In this document: piece by piece, positions 24,606 through 33,791 of the stretch
Layout of the letters: the number at the start of each line of letters is the position of its first letter
Position numbering within the stretch: position 1 is the first letter of the stretch
Assembly (NCBI GenBank): GCA_030603365.1
Contig: JAUVXV010000001.1
Span: forward strand, 248,001 to 312,000
Reading direction: 5' to 3'
Length of the DNA: 64,000 bases
Origin: Candidatus Heimdallarchaeota archaeon
GTDB taxonomy: Archaea > Asgardarchaeota > Heimdallarchaeia > Heimdallarchaeales > Heimdallarchaeaceae
The notes under the pieces: model-generated
Seen by the model: the letters and a program-made list of their open reading frames with translations, nothing else
Told to the model about the DNA's origin: nothing
Databases searched by the model: none
Made by a program: the position numbers and the translations under genes

Positions 24606-25667
24606 TCAACTTCTTATAATTGACTGAATAAAATCCTCTACTTCAGGAATTTCTGTTTTTGTAATTTCCTTTACAAGTGAAATGACATAATTTACATGAG
24701 ATAGGGTCTCTAGAATTTGCTCTTTAGCTTCTTTTCTCATACCTGATGTTTCAGCCCCATATTTGAAAACTCGCATTATGTCCCGTAACCTTCTAAAAGC
24801 AGCTAATACTTCAAAAAACTCTATTCTTGATACTTTTGCACCCTTAACAGATTCATAAGATTCGAGCAACATATTTCTAACCTCTTTAGTTGTATAAGCT
24901 CCCGTTAATAGAAGTGTCCAACCAAGATCTTCTCGATAATCTCCTAAAGAACAAGCTGGCCAATCAATAACAAAGGCTTTCCCTTCATTTGAAATCATAA
25001 TGTTATGAGGGTGAAAATCCCTGTGAATAATTGCTATTTCAACTTCAATCTCATCTTTGTTCTTTTTCAGCCAGTTTAGTATCGGTTTTAGTTCAGGAAG
25101 TTGATCCTCTTCTAGATATGATTCAAATTTATTTAGTTTATTATTAATGAAATTCTCCAAATTTTCAAAGGAAGTTGAATCTCTTTCCTCTAGTAAAATC
25201 TTCCAATCTAATCTATGTAATTGCACAAACAAGTTATTAAGGATTGGTAAAATCTCCTCTTGCAGTCTCTCAATATTTCCTTCCTGCAGTGTTTTAAAAA
25301 AATCATCTCCCATGTCTGAACCTGAAATCCTATCCATAATAATGAAGGGTTTTTCAAGAAATCTTTCATTCAATTCAAGAATATGGGTTTCTGGCACAGG
25401 ATACCCCGCCTTATGCAGAACTTTCAACACATCATACTCTTTTTTTGTCTTATTCTGAATGTTGGTACCCGGATAAATTCTAAGAATAAGATCTTCTTTG
25501 TATTCATTATTCGCTTCCTCATATGTATAAATGAAGGAATACAATTCTGTTTCCCATCCTTTTGACAAAGATTCCAATTGGAAAACTTTTGTTTTTTTTC
25601 TTTCAGGAAATCTGTCTTGAAGATATTCTAACAGTTTTTCGTTAATCCGTAAAATAGATAAGGTCAT
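24606..25667 (-). CDS. Aminoglycoside phosphotransferase/choline-kinase-like kinase
   Basis: The 353-residue protein has the protein-kinase-like APH fold: IIHRDFHPHNIMISNEGKA (catalytic HxDxxxxN, Asp about 220) and VIDWPACSLGDYREDLGW (the DxD-like magnesium motif). The N-lobe has YKEDLILRIYPGTN, where the Arg may replace the usual ATP-binding lysine. Substrates of this superfamily include choline, homoserine, hydroxyl groups on antibiotics and others. Nothing nearby identifies the substrate here. It is divergently transcribed from ogt. Confidence 0.75.
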   Translation of the reverse strand: MTLSILRINEKLLEYLQDRFPERKKTKVFQLESLSKGWETELYSFIYTYEEANNEYKEDLILRIYPGTNIQNKTKKEYDVLKVLHKAGYPVPETHILELNERFLEKPFIIMDRISGSDMGDDFFKTLQEGNIERLQEEILPILNNLFVQLHRLDWKILLEERDSTSFENLENFINNKLNKFESYLEEDQLPELKPILNWLKKNKDEIEVEIAIIHRDFHPHNIMISNEGKAFVIDWPACSLGDYREDLGWTLLLTGAYTTKEVRNMLLESYESVKGAKVSRIEFFEVLAAFRRLRDIMRVFKYGAETSGMRKEAKEQILETLSHVNYVISLVKEITKTEIPEVEDFIQSIIRS

Positions 25668-25728
25668 AGGAGAACTCCTTATTGATACTTGTTTATATAC
25701 TGAAATATTAGAAAAAAGTTGTGGTTAA

Positions 25729-26253
25729 ATGGATTTAGTTGTATCAAAAACAGGGAAAACCTGGACTGCTGTTCTGTTAAGTGAAGGTAAATTATTCTAT
25801 TCTTCTTCTTCTTCGTTTAAGAGTAAAGATGAAGCAGTTTCTTATCTAACAACAATAGCAAAAACTCCAGTCAAGGTAAAAGAAGAAAACCATCCTTACA
25901 TTGATGTAATCAATGGTATAGAAACTGGTACATCCTTTGATATATCAGAAGTTGAATATGACTTTGCAGGATTTACTGACAAAGAAGTCAAAGTTCTCAA
26001 AGCTCTAACAAAAGTTCCAGTTGGTAAAACTATTTCGTATGGAAAATTAGCTGAAAAAGCGGGATTTCCAGGGGCTGCACAGTTTGTAGGGAATGTAATG
26101 ATGAAGAACAGATTTGGGCCTGTTATTCCTTGTCATAGGGTTATTTTATCAAGTGGACAACTAGGAAAATTTGCAGGTAAAGCAAACAATCCTCGTAAGA
26201 AGCAATTACTTGATCAAGAAAAGAAAGCAAAAGGTCTAGATAATTACTTCTGA
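25729..26253 (+). CDS. ogt: Methylated-DNA-protein-cysteine methyltransferase
   Basis: This suicide repair protein removes alkyl groups from O6-alkylguanine. The active-site PCHRV (Cys about 135), the preceding FVGNVMMKNRFGPVI, the helix-turn-helix stretch KTISYGKLAEKAGFPGAA and the GKFAGK loop are all present. The N-terminal half is variable, as usual. Its 174 residues are a standard length. Together with tag, 4 kb away, it gives the organism two alkylation-repair genes in this region. Confidence 0.93.
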   Translation: MDLVVSKTGKTWTAVLLSEGKLFYSSSSSFKSKDEAVSYLTTIAKTPVKVKEENHPYIDVINGIETGTSFDISEVEYDFAGFTDKEVKVLKALTKVPVGKTISYGKLAEKAGFPGAAQFVGNVMMKNRFGPVIPCHRVILSSGQLGKFAGKANNPRKKQLLDQEKKAKGLDNYF

Positions 26254-26315
26254 CCTACTGTGAATTCTTTCTTCTGTTTGAATCTTCATTATTTTGACTG
26301 TAGAAGCATAAACAA

Positions 26316-26711
26316 CTAACCTATAGTATGTGTGAAATCTGGTTTTATCTTAATCAACATTCGAATTTCACCTTCAGGTAAAGGATATTTCTCTTTTCCC
26401 ATATATTTCATAGCTAATGAATCAATATGTTCTAAAGCTCCTTCTTGGGTGACTTCTGTTATTTCCCCTTGAATTCCAATGTATCTATATGGATTAGAGG
26501 AATCTGGAATGCTTAAAGCTACTTTTGATCCAATTTTCATGTTTCTTGCTTTCTTTCTACCTGTTGCAGTATTAACAAGAATCTCGTTTTTCTGTTTGTT
26601 GTAATCAACCCACATTGGTGTAACTTGAGGTGAACCATCAGGGTTAATTGTTGCAACATGAGCAATATTCTTCCCCAAAAGTAAATCTTGATATTCTTCT
26701 GGAATAACCAT
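26316..26711 (-). CDS. PPOX-type flavin/F420-binding split-barrel protein
   Basis: This is a 131-residue pyridoxamine-5'-phosphate-oxidase-like split barrel. The N-terminal strand pair NIAHVATINPDGSPQVTPMW is diagnostic. It is followed by the cofactor-contacting ILVNTATGRKKARNMK and YIGIQGEITEV. Members bind FMN, F420 or haem degradation intermediates. The short single-domain form with TATGRKKARN is common among F420-dependent reductases, but that choice is an inference. ATG 26711 is preferred to TTG 26720. Confidence 0.8.
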   Translation of the reverse strand: MVIPEEYQDLLLGKNIAHVATINPDGSPQVTPMWVDYNKQKNEILVNTATGRKKARNMKIGSKVALSIPDSSNPYRYIGIQGEITEVTQEGALEHIDSLAMKYMGKEKYPLPEGEIRMLIKIKPDFTHTIG

Positions 26712-26777
26712 TTTAATCAAATTAACATTCTCAGAGTCTTCTTATAAAACTAGTTTTGGAACAAAAAATTAGGGAAT

Positions 26778-28265
26778 TTATTCATAAGCCACAAGATTAG
26801 GATTAGGCTTTTCTGCTGCAAATTTATAAGATTTGGTCCAAGCTACCATTACTATTGTAGTAAGGAGAAGGAATATTCCTGCTCCAGTTATAGTAACAAC
26901 TAAACCTATCGAATCAGCTGTTAATCCTGAAATTGCTAAACATGCCACACTTAATACCTGTATGTATGCATTTGTTGCACTATATGCTCTGCCTCTCACT
27001 TCATTAGGCACATTCTCTGCAAACAGAGCATTCACTCCTAAACTCATCATACCATTGAAGAATCCCATAGCAAGACCGAGGAATAATAATACAATAATTC
27101 CTGGTTTGAAGAAAAATACAAAGTAATAACACGAGATTGCTATTGATCCTAGTAAAAGTGCTCTGGACCTACCAATTTTTTTCTCAAATCTGCCAAAAAT
27201 TAAATTTCCAGCTACCGAACCCAAGGCGGTGGATGCTCCAATATATGCAAACTGATTGTCTGAAAGATTTCTTAACATATCCATAAAAGATGGTTGATAA
27301 GTAGGAATAATTGCAGAGAAATAGTGAACTGCAATATGTCCAGGGTTCATTATTCTATACACTGTAGCTGGGGTATTGAAATATTGAATTGCTACAGCAT
27401 TGTGTTTTATTTCAAAAAGATAAGGTAATAATAATGGTCCTGCAAATGCAGTACCTATAATTATGAAAGTAAAAAGGAAAAGTAACAATCTAACAGTAGG
27501 GTGTTTTAATAGAAATCCAAAACCATTTTTAAGATCCTTGAAAACTAGTTTTACACTTATTTTTTCCTTCCCATCGCGAGATGCTGATGGTATAATTGTA
27601 AAGTAAATAACGATTGCGGAGAAGAAATAACATGCACTAGTAATCCAAAAAGCTTGTTCTCCCAAAACTAAATAGATGGGAGCTGCGATAAGAGGACCAA
27701 TCACTGCTAATGTCTGAAAGACTAGTTGGCTTAATGATATTGCTTTTACATAAAGACGCATTCCTGTAATCTCAGGAATTGCTGCTGACCTTGGAGCAAC
27801 AAAAGTTGCAGCTGCTGCACCTAATATAAAAGCAATTGTAGCTATTCCATAAATAATTGTTTCTGTTGAAAAAACAAGAGGTAAAAGTGGTAGAAATAAG
27901 ATAGTACAACCTCGTATGATGTCTGCACCAACCATAATAGCTCTACGACTTATTCTATCTGCAAAAACTCCTGCTATAGGACCTACGATTATCCATGGAA
28001 TAGTTTGAGCTGCCAATACTAAAGTCATAGCTGTTGCAGAACCAGTTAAGTAGTAAACGTAATAGATAATGGACATACGAAAAATCGCATCTCCAAAATT
28101 ACTAAAAAACTGACCTGTTAATAATTTCATGAATTCTTTATTTTTGAAAACATCCATATATGTTGGATCTTTTTCATCTGGCTTACTTTCAGTGGAATCT
28201 TCGTCTGTTCGGATTGAATCTGGAGTTAGAACAGAGCTGTTTTTGTCATCAGTCAAGAATTCCAC
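26778..28265 (-). CDS. Major facilitator superfamily transporter (MDR-like, 12 TM)
   Basis: The 495-residue protein has a polar N-terminal leader of about 35 residues, then about 12 TM helices. The MFS inter-helix signature appears as GVFADRISRRAIM between TM2 and TM3. A second copy appears as LIFGRFEKKIGRSRA in the C-terminal half. The closest subtype by layout is the enterobactin/macrolide exporter-like group (MefA/EntS type). The start is a GTG at 28265 with no ATG close by. It is likely a small-molecule exporter of unknown substrate. Confidence 0.85.
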   Translation of the reverse strand: MEFLTDDKNSSVLTPDSIRTDEDSTESKPDEKDPTYMDVFKNKEFMKLLTGQFFSNFGDAIFRMSIIYYVYYLTGSATAMTLVLAAQTIPWIIVGPIAGVFADRISRRAIMVGADIIRGCTILFLPLLPLVFSTETIIYGIATIAFILGAAAATFVAPRSAAIPEITGMRLYVKAISLSQLVFQTLAVIGPLIAAPIYLVLGEQAFWITSACYFFSAIVIYFTIIPSASRDGKEKISVKLVFKDLKNGFGFLLKHPTVRLLLFLFTFIIIGTAFAGPLLLPYLFEIKHNAVAIQYFNTPATVYRIMNPGHIAVHYFSAIIPTYQPSFMDMLRNLSDNQFAYIGASTALGSVAGNLIFGRFEKKIGRSRALLLGSIAISCYYFVFFFKPGIIVLLFLGLAMGFFNGMMSLGVNALFAENVPNEVRGRAYSATNAYIQVLSVACLAISGLTADSIGLVVTITGAGIFLLLTTIVMVAWTKSYKFAAEKPNPNLVAYE

Positions 28266-28345
28266 CGTTTGAAAAATATATTTAACGGGGGTGAAGAAAC
28301 ATATATAAGTATAATGAAATGAATAAATGAATCCTATACTACTTA

Positions 28346-29161
28346 CTAATCTAAGGAGTAACTAAAGAGAGAAGAATCTTCGTTTTCCTTCTTTAATTTG
28401 GTTCTAAAGCGGTAAACCTTTCTTTTAATCTTAGTTTCTTCTTCATCTGTAATTCTCTCAAGATATTTCCAGAATAGGTTTTGTTCTTCTTTCTTCTTAA
28501 AGTAAGTTGATATAAGTGCCCCTATAACAACAGCAGCTGATTTCGTTACTTCTAGTTTTGGAATAGCTTTTGAATGAACTAAATCGTAACCCACTATCTC
28601 CATATCTGACAATTTATCTAAGTGCTGTGGATAAACAGACATCATATGATTTATTATCTGACAATATTGATCTTTTAGTTTCAAAGTGTAACCAAGTTTC
28701 CTAATTTTCGCGATGTATCTTTTTTGAATTAACTCAATTTGCACTTTTTTCATTTCATTATAGCTAAACGATCTCCCACTGCTGAGCCCTTCCATATTTT
28801 CCCTTAGTGTTTCAAAATGACTAGGTGTAAGCTTCTCATAAACTGAAGCCAGTAAATTATCTAGTATTGCAAGGAAATTTATTATTATTTGATTTTTTGT
28901 AAAATGCCTACTTTCATTCAATTTTTTAACGATAAATAATAGTTGCAGATTCTCAAATTGAGCTACAGCCTGGATAAGAAATTCACGGGGTACATGTTCT
29001 TGAAGTAAATCAATTAATTCATCAATACAATCTTGAACTCTTTCTTCTTGTCTATCAAGTGATTGTAGGAATTTATCCTTCGTGCTAATTTCAACGTCAA
29101 TTAGGGAAGATATCAACTCTTTCTTTAGATTATTATTATCTCCTCTAATGACCTCTGTCAT
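28346..29161 (-). CDS. All-helical unknown protein with a possible cyclin/TFB-like C-terminal repeat
   Basis: The 271-residue soluble protein is nearly all alpha-helical and I cannot place it in a family. The C-terminal third (DLVHSKAIPKLEVTKSAAVV, then IGALISTYFKKKEEQN and a helix ending RKVYRFRTKLKK) follows the helix spacing of a cyclin box as seen in TFB, and it ends in a basic helix. This would make it a candidate divergent transcription factor, but the N-terminal TFB zinc ribbon is absent. The resemblance is weak and should be treated as a hint. Confidence 0.4.
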   Translation of the reverse strand: MTEVIRGDNNNLKKELISSLIDVEISTKDKFLQSLDRQEERVQDCIDELIDLLQEHVPREFLIQAVAQFENLQLLFIVKKLNESRHFTKNQIIINFLAILDNLLASVYEKLTPSHFETLRENMEGLSSGRSFSYNEMKKVQIELIQKRYIAKIRKLGYTLKLKDQYCQIINHMMSVYPQHLDKLSDMEIVGYDLVHSKAIPKLEVTKSAAVVIGALISTYFKKKEEQNLFWKYLERITDEEETKIKRKVYRFRTKLKKENEDSSLFSYSLD

Positions 29162-29243
29162 AATACTTTCAAAATATAATACTTACTTTCGCTTATATAC
29201 ACGGAAAAATTTCGAAATGAATTTTAGAAAACAAATGCATCAG

Positions 29244-29252
29244 TATAAATAA
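29244..29252 (+). promoter_or_regulatory. TATA box for the 48-aa basic protein gene
   Basis: TATAAATAA sits 39 bases before the ATG at 29283, predicting a start near 29272. No other plus-strand gene follows for 1.7 kb, so the element supports the small gene. Confidence 0.5.
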
Positions 29253-29282
29253 TCGCACAGATAATACTATACAGATACGGAA

Positions 29283-29429
29283 ATGCCCAGATGGAGAAAG
29301 GATAAGCTAGAAAGAGAACAAGTAAGAAAGAAGAAAAAACATGAGAAACTAGATCAAGCATATAGAAAAAGAATGAAAAAAGGGTATGATGAAGGTCTAT
29401 CACAAAACCTACGCTTTCGCGCTAAATAA
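29283..29429 (+). CDS. Very small highly basic protein (48 aa), unknown
   Basis: ATG 29283 to TAA 29427-29429 encodes 48 residues beginning MPRWRKDKLEREQVRKKKKH and ending GLSQNLRFRAK. More than a third of residues are Lys or Arg, suggesting nucleic-acid or ribosome binding. A well-placed TATA box lies at 29244-29252. It is the same kind of object as the 56-residue basic protein at 21231. The family is not recognised. Confidence 0.5.
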   Translation: MPRWRKDKLEREQVRKKKKHEKLDQAYRKRMKKGYDEGLSQNLRFRAK

Positions 29430-29444
29430 GCTCGTTAACCAAAC

Positions 29445-30902
29445 TCAAATTTGCTCTACTTTTTGGTTGAAATCAATAATCAACTCGTCTATTGGACCTA
29501 CTGAATCCTGTATTGATTTCCAGTAATTAGGGTCATACCATTGGGCATTTAGTTCATCTAAATCTCTGGCTTGTTGCTCAATCCACGTATAATACTTCAA
29601 ATGATGAATTCTTTTTCTTTGTATATAATTAAGCTCAAGCATATTATCTGTTTTCTGCCCAGCTAGATTTGAGTGAAAAGAACGTATTGCATCATCACTA
29701 GTAAAAGTTCCTTGATGTTCATTCATTTCAACTAATCTTGATTGATAAAGTTCCATTGAATCAGTATAGACTGTGAGAACTACATCTTCGCTTGTTAATT
29801 CGAAATATTTAGCATATTTTATGGCCATTAACATATTAGCAATACTTGATATTCCCAAAAGATGTAATTGATTGATTATTTCATCTGAAACACCCCTATC
29901 TCTCAGATATTTATGTCCCGCAGGTTCGTTAAATAATCTCATGATTTGTTGTGTATCTTTATCATCAATTGCTATAACCATGTCAGTATTCTTTACATTA
30001 TGAATCCATGGAATGTGTTTATCACCAATGCCTTCAATTGTATGTGCACCATAACCATTCAGTAGCATTGTTGGACATTGTAAAGCCTCACCTGCTACTA
30101 TATTCATTCGAGGATAGATTTCTTTAAGAAAATCACCACATGCTATGGTTCCTGCTGATCCTGTTGTTAGAACCAATCCATGAGGTTTTTTACCTTCTAG
30201 TTCTGTCTCGAGGACTTCTTTCATTGCATTTCCTGTCACATCATAGTGCCACAGGTAATTTCCAAATTCATCAAATTGATTGAAAACAAAAATATTGTCT
30301 CTAGTTTTTCTTAATTCCCAAACCTTATCAAAGATTTCCTTAACATTACTCTCACTTCCAGGGGTCTTAATTATCTCACCGGCAACAGTCTGTAACCATT
30401 CAAACCGTTCTGCAGACATTTCTTCTGGAAGAATAGCTATAGATTCACAAGCTAGAAGTGTTGCATCATAAGCCCCACCTCTACAATAATTTCCTGTACT
30501 AGGCCAAACGGCTTTATGTTTTACTGGATTAAATTGACCTGTAATTAGCTGGGGAACCAAACAACCGAAAGTAGCTCCTACTTTATGCGCACCTGTAGGA
30601 AAGAACTTACCAATCAGAGCGATAATCCTTGCTTCAACACCAGTTAACTCGGGAGGAAGTTCAATATAATTTGGCTTACTATATCCTCCTCCTTTGGCTA
30701 CTGGTTCATTTTTCCAAGTTATCCGAAAAAGATTTCTTGGATGTACATCCCACAGGCCTATCTCTTTTAATTCATCTTTAATCTCATTTGGAATTAAAGC
30801 AGGATTTTTCTGCTGAGCAAATGTAGGTATGATAATATTCCTTTCCTTTGCTCTTTGGATAGATTCCTTCAGGCTGATTTCATTCTTGGTTAAATTTATC
30901 AT
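29445..30902 (-). CDS. PLP-dependent enzyme of the cysteine-synthase/TrpB fold, function unknown
   Basis: This is a 485-residue fold-type II PLP enzyme. The PLP lysine is in FFPTGAHKVGATFG. The phosphate-binding loop appears as LTTGSAGTIACGDF, and NYCRGGAYDATLL matches the substrate-loop region. It is longer than cysteine synthase (about 300) and starts with an unusual roughly 90-residue N-terminal region containing LFRITWKNEPVAKGGGYSKP. This belongs to the uncharacterised cysteine-synthase-like beta-family proteins rather than CysK or TrpB. The substrate is not predictable. It is divergent from the aminotransferase-SCP2 fusion. Confidence 0.75.
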   Translation of the reverse strand: MINLTKNEISLKESIQRAKERNIIIPTFAQQKNPALIPNEIKDELKEIGLWDVHPRNLFRITWKNEPVAKGGGYSKPNYIELPPELTGVEARIIALIGKFFPTGAHKVGATFGCLVPQLITGQFNPVKHKAVWPSTGNYCRGGAYDATLLACESIAILPEEMSAERFEWLQTVAGEIIKTPGSESNVKEIFDKVWELRKTRDNIFVFNQFDEFGNYLWHYDVTGNAMKEVLETELEGKKPHGLVLTTGSAGTIACGDFLKEIYPRMNIVAGEALQCPTMLLNGYGAHTIEGIGDKHIPWIHNVKNTDMVIAIDDKDTQQIMRLFNEPAGHKYLRDRGVSDEIINQLHLLGISSIANMLMAIKYAKYFELTSEDVVLTVYTDSMELYQSRLVEMNEHQGTFTSDDAIRSFHSNLAGQKTDNMLELNYIQRKRIHHLKYYTWIEQQARDLDELNAQWYDPNYWKSIQDSVGPIDELIIDFNQKVEQI

Positions 30903-31051
30903 TATAGAAAATCAAAACTTGATATTTCTTTAAGTTTTCTAGATAAACAAATTATCTAAAACGAATTTCTTAAGGAAAATTCCATTTCCTTAAGGCTTCA
31001 AATTGTTTAAATAGAAGTGTTCTGCTCAAACAATAAGTGAAGGTAGATAAA

Positions 31052-32785
31052 ATGTCTGTGAATGAGTTAGAAAAGATTAAAGCTGATATTGTATCACAAT
31101 ATAAAGCTATGACTCCTACTTCTGCTAAACATTTTGAAGAAGCTCAAAAATGGCTTCCAGGAGGAGGAACTCGAAATGTCGCTCATTATTATCCATACCC
31201 TTTCTTTGCAGTCAAAGGTAAAGGATGTTATCTTTATGATGTAGATGGGAATGAATACATAGACGTTCTCAATAGTATGACAGTAAATATTCATGGTCAT
31301 GCGCATCCAGAAATTGCTAAAGTAATTGAAAAACAAGCCAAGGAAGGCACTTCTCATGCTGCACCTATGCAATTACAATATGACTTAGCAAAAATAATTT
31401 GTGAGAGAACTCCGTCAATTGAATTGCTTCGATTCTGTAATTCGGGTACTGAAGCTACAATGTTTGCAATTAGAGCAGCTCGTAGATATACTGGTAAGGA
31501 TAAAATCATTAAAACAGAGGGAGGTTATCATGGTTCTCATGATTATGTTGAAGTTAACATTACCCCCAATCTCACGGCAGACTATATGCCCATTGCTACT
31601 ACTGAGAAAGGTGTCCCTGATACTATTCTAAAAGATGTTTTTATCGTTCCCTACAATGATTTAGAAGCAGCAGAGAAAATTATGAAAAAACATCACAAGG
31701 ATATTGCTGCTATGATTCTAGAACCAGTTATGGGGTCTGGAGGTGGAGCGATAGCTACTAAAGAATATCTCCAAGGATTGCGAAAGTTAACTACAAAGTA
31801 TGACATCCTATTGATTTTTGATGAAGTAATTACTTTTCGTATATCAACAGGTGGAGCTCAAAAATACCACAATGTAATTCCTGATTTAACTGCTTTAGGA
31901 AAAACTATTGGGGGAGGATTACCTGTAGGAGCTTTTGGCGGAAAACGTGAGATTATAGATCAATTTAATCCAACTAAAAAAGATTTTATTACTCATTCTG
32001 GTACATTTAGTGGAAATGCCCTAACCATGGTTGCAGGAAAGGCCGCAATGGAACTTTATGATGAATCTGAAGTTAATAGACTTTCACAGTTAGGTGATCG
32101 CTTACGTGAAGGATTAAGAGGTGTTTTGAAAGATTTGAAAATAAAGGGTCAAGTTGGTGGTATTCAATCTATTGCATACGTTTACATGTTTGAAGAACCA
32201 GCGATTAATGGAAGACAAACTGTTTTCAAATTAATTCCTACACTTGAATTATCAAAATATCTGACTTTAGCACTTAATATAAATGGTATTTATGCGGTTT
32301 CAAGAGGTGTAACTGCTTTCATTCTTTCTACTCCTATGAAGGAAGATACAATTGATGAAATCGTGTTGCGATATAGAAAAGCTATGGAACTTATACTCCC
32401 CCTTTACAACCAAATTAAACCCTATGAAGGATTTGCTTCAATTATTTTTGCAATGTTAAAAGGTCTTAACACAAATCCAAAGTTCGCAGAGAATTACACG
32501 GAACACAATTATTCTCTTCTAATTGTTGCGAAAGAAGATCCGAAAGCTATAATAGTTAGAATTAAGGGTGGAGAAATCGCATTTGAACAAATTAACAATA
32601 CTACTGAAGAGATTAAAGCAGCAAAGAAAGGATGCAATGGTTCTTTAATTACTACTCAACCAACTTTCATGGGTCTTGGATTAGGAAAAGTTAATGCAGT
32701 GAGTGCAATTTTGACAGGTAAGTTAAAGATTAAAGGATTGAAATATATTCTCAAATTTACAAAATATTTTGAATTGTTGAGATAA
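31052..32785 (+). CDS. Class III (GSA-type) aminotransferase fused to a C-terminal SCP2 lipid-binding domain
   Basis: Residues about 20-440 resemble glutamate-1-semialdehyde aminotransferase: FEEAQKWLPGGGTRNVAHYY, CNSGTEATMFAIRAAR, IFDEVITFRISTGGAQ and the PLP lysine motif LGKTIGGGLPVGAFGG. After a linker, the last 110 residues (NYSLLIVAKEDPKAIIVRI through GLGKVNAVSAILTGKLKIKG) form an SCP2 sterol-carrier-like domain with its hallmark GKLKIKG. I know of no described enzyme with this fusion. It suggests an aminotransferase acting on a lipid or hydrophobic oxo-acid. ATG 31052 with AGGTAGAT upstream is preferred over GTG 31037. No haem-synthesis gene lies nearby. Confidence 0.85.
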   Translation: MSVNELEKIKADIVSQYKAMTPTSAKHFEEAQKWLPGGGTRNVAHYYPYPFFAVKGKGCYLYDVDGNEYIDVLNSMTVNIHGHAHPEIAKVIEKQAKEGTSHAAPMQLQYDLAKIICERTPSIELLRFCNSGTEATMFAIRAARRYTGKDKIIKTEGGYHGSHDYVEVNITPNLTADYMPIATTEKGVPDTILKDVFIVPYNDLEAAEKIMKKHHKDIAAMILEPVMGSGGGAIATKEYLQGLRKLTTKYDILLIFDEVITFRISTGGAQKYHNVIPDLTALGKTIGGGLPVGAFGGKREIIDQFNPTKKDFITHSGTFSGNALTMVAGKAAMELYDESEVNRLSQLGDRLREGLRGVLKDLKIKGQVGGIQSIAYVYMFEEPAINGRQTVFKLIPTLELSKYLTLALNINGIYAVSRGVTAFILSTPMKEDTIDEIVLRYRKAMELILPLYNQIKPYEGFASIIFAMLKGLNTNPKFAENYTEHNYSLLIVAKEDPKAIIVRIKGGEIAFEQINNTTEEIKAAKKGCNGSLITTQPTFMGLGLGKVNAVSAILTGKLKIKGLKYILKFTKYFELLR

Positions 32786-32819
32786 TGTTCTCTCTTTTCT
32801 CCTAATTATTTATTAATAG

Positions 32820-33737
32820 GTGGAATCACAAAATCCTATGGTTAGTATACGGGCTAAATTCTTCATACAAATAATGAAACGAATGTCTCTCATGAACGAT
32901 GGAATCATAGATGTTGAAAAAAAGCGTAAAAATCTTGAGAGCAATGTGTTTTTATTTAAAAAACCTAGAAAAACCAAGATTCAAAGTTTAATGATTGGTG
33001 ATATTCCTGCTGAATGGTTAAGTCAAAGGAACCAAATTGCAGACAAAGCTATTCTGTACCTGCATGGTGGCTATTATATTTCAGGATCTTTGAGTACGCA
33101 TAGAAGTATTGCTGCTAGAATCGGTAAAGTAACAAATTCTCCAGTACTAAATATAGCGTATCGTCTTGCTCCTGAAGATCCTTTTCCAGCTGGGTTGGAA
33201 GATGCTGTTGCTGCTTACAAATGGTTAATTGAAGAGAAAAAAATAGACCCTAAAAAAATAGCTATTGCTGGAGATTCTGCGGGGGGAGGACTTACCTTAG
33301 CAACACTATTAAAACTGCGAGATGAAAACATAGCTTTACCTGCCGCGGGTATAGCTCTTTCCCCATGGACAGATTTGACACTATCAGGCGATTCTATTAG
33401 AAGTAAAGTCGGGGAAGAGATAATGGTTACAGAAAATGAAGCGCATCAAGCTGCAAAAATGTATTTGGAAGAGCATGATATTAAAAATCCACTAGCATCA
33501 CCACTTTATGCCGATTTGAAAGGGTTACCACCGTTGTTAATTCAAACTGGTACATCCGAGATAATCCTTGATGATTCAACTAGGTTTGCAGAAAAAGCTG
33601 AAAAATGTGGAGTAAAAGTTGAATTAGATTTATGGCCAGGAATGTTTCATGTCTTTCAAATCTATGGTAATCTTATGCCTGAAAGTAAGAAAGCATTGGA
33701 TAAAATTGGTATCTTCTTTAAAGAATTAATACAATAA
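32820..33737 (+). CDS. HSL-family alpha/beta hydrolase (esterase/lipase)
   Basis: This is a 305-residue hormone-sensitive-lipase-type esterase. The oxyanion motif is YLHGGYY (HGGG variant), the nucleophile elbow is IAGDSAGGGLTLAT, the acid is in LIQTGTSEIILDDS and the catalytic His is in PGMFHVFQIYG. Members hydrolyse short to medium acyl esters in the cytoplasm. It follows the aminotransferase-SCP2 gene by 34 bases, and the two probably form an operon acting on lipid-like substrates. It starts at GTG 32820; ATG 32838 is possible. Confidence 0.88.
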   Translation: MESQNPMVSIRAKFFIQIMKRMSLMNDGIIDVEKKRKNLESNVFLFKKPRKTKIQSLMIGDIPAEWLSQRNQIADKAILYLHGGYYISGSLSTHRSIAARIGKVTNSPVLNIAYRLAPEDPFPAGLEDAVAAYKWLIEEKKIDPKKIAIAGDSAGGGLTLATLLKLRDENIALPAAGIALSPWTDLTLSGDSIRSKVGEEIMVTENEAHQAAKMYLEEHDIKNPLASPLYADLKGLPPLLIQTGTSEIILDDSTRFAEKAEKCGVKVELDLWPGMFHVFQIYGNLMPESKKALDKIGIFFKELIQ

Positions 33738-33791
33738 AATTCAAAAAATGATATTCCGAATTTCTTATATTTTGATTAATGAATCACACTT

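Noticed and set aside
31052..32785. Haem biosynthesis gene hemL
   Set aside because: The aminotransferase is GSA-like, but the SCP2 fusion and absence of any tetrapyrrole gene nearby make a haem role unsupported.
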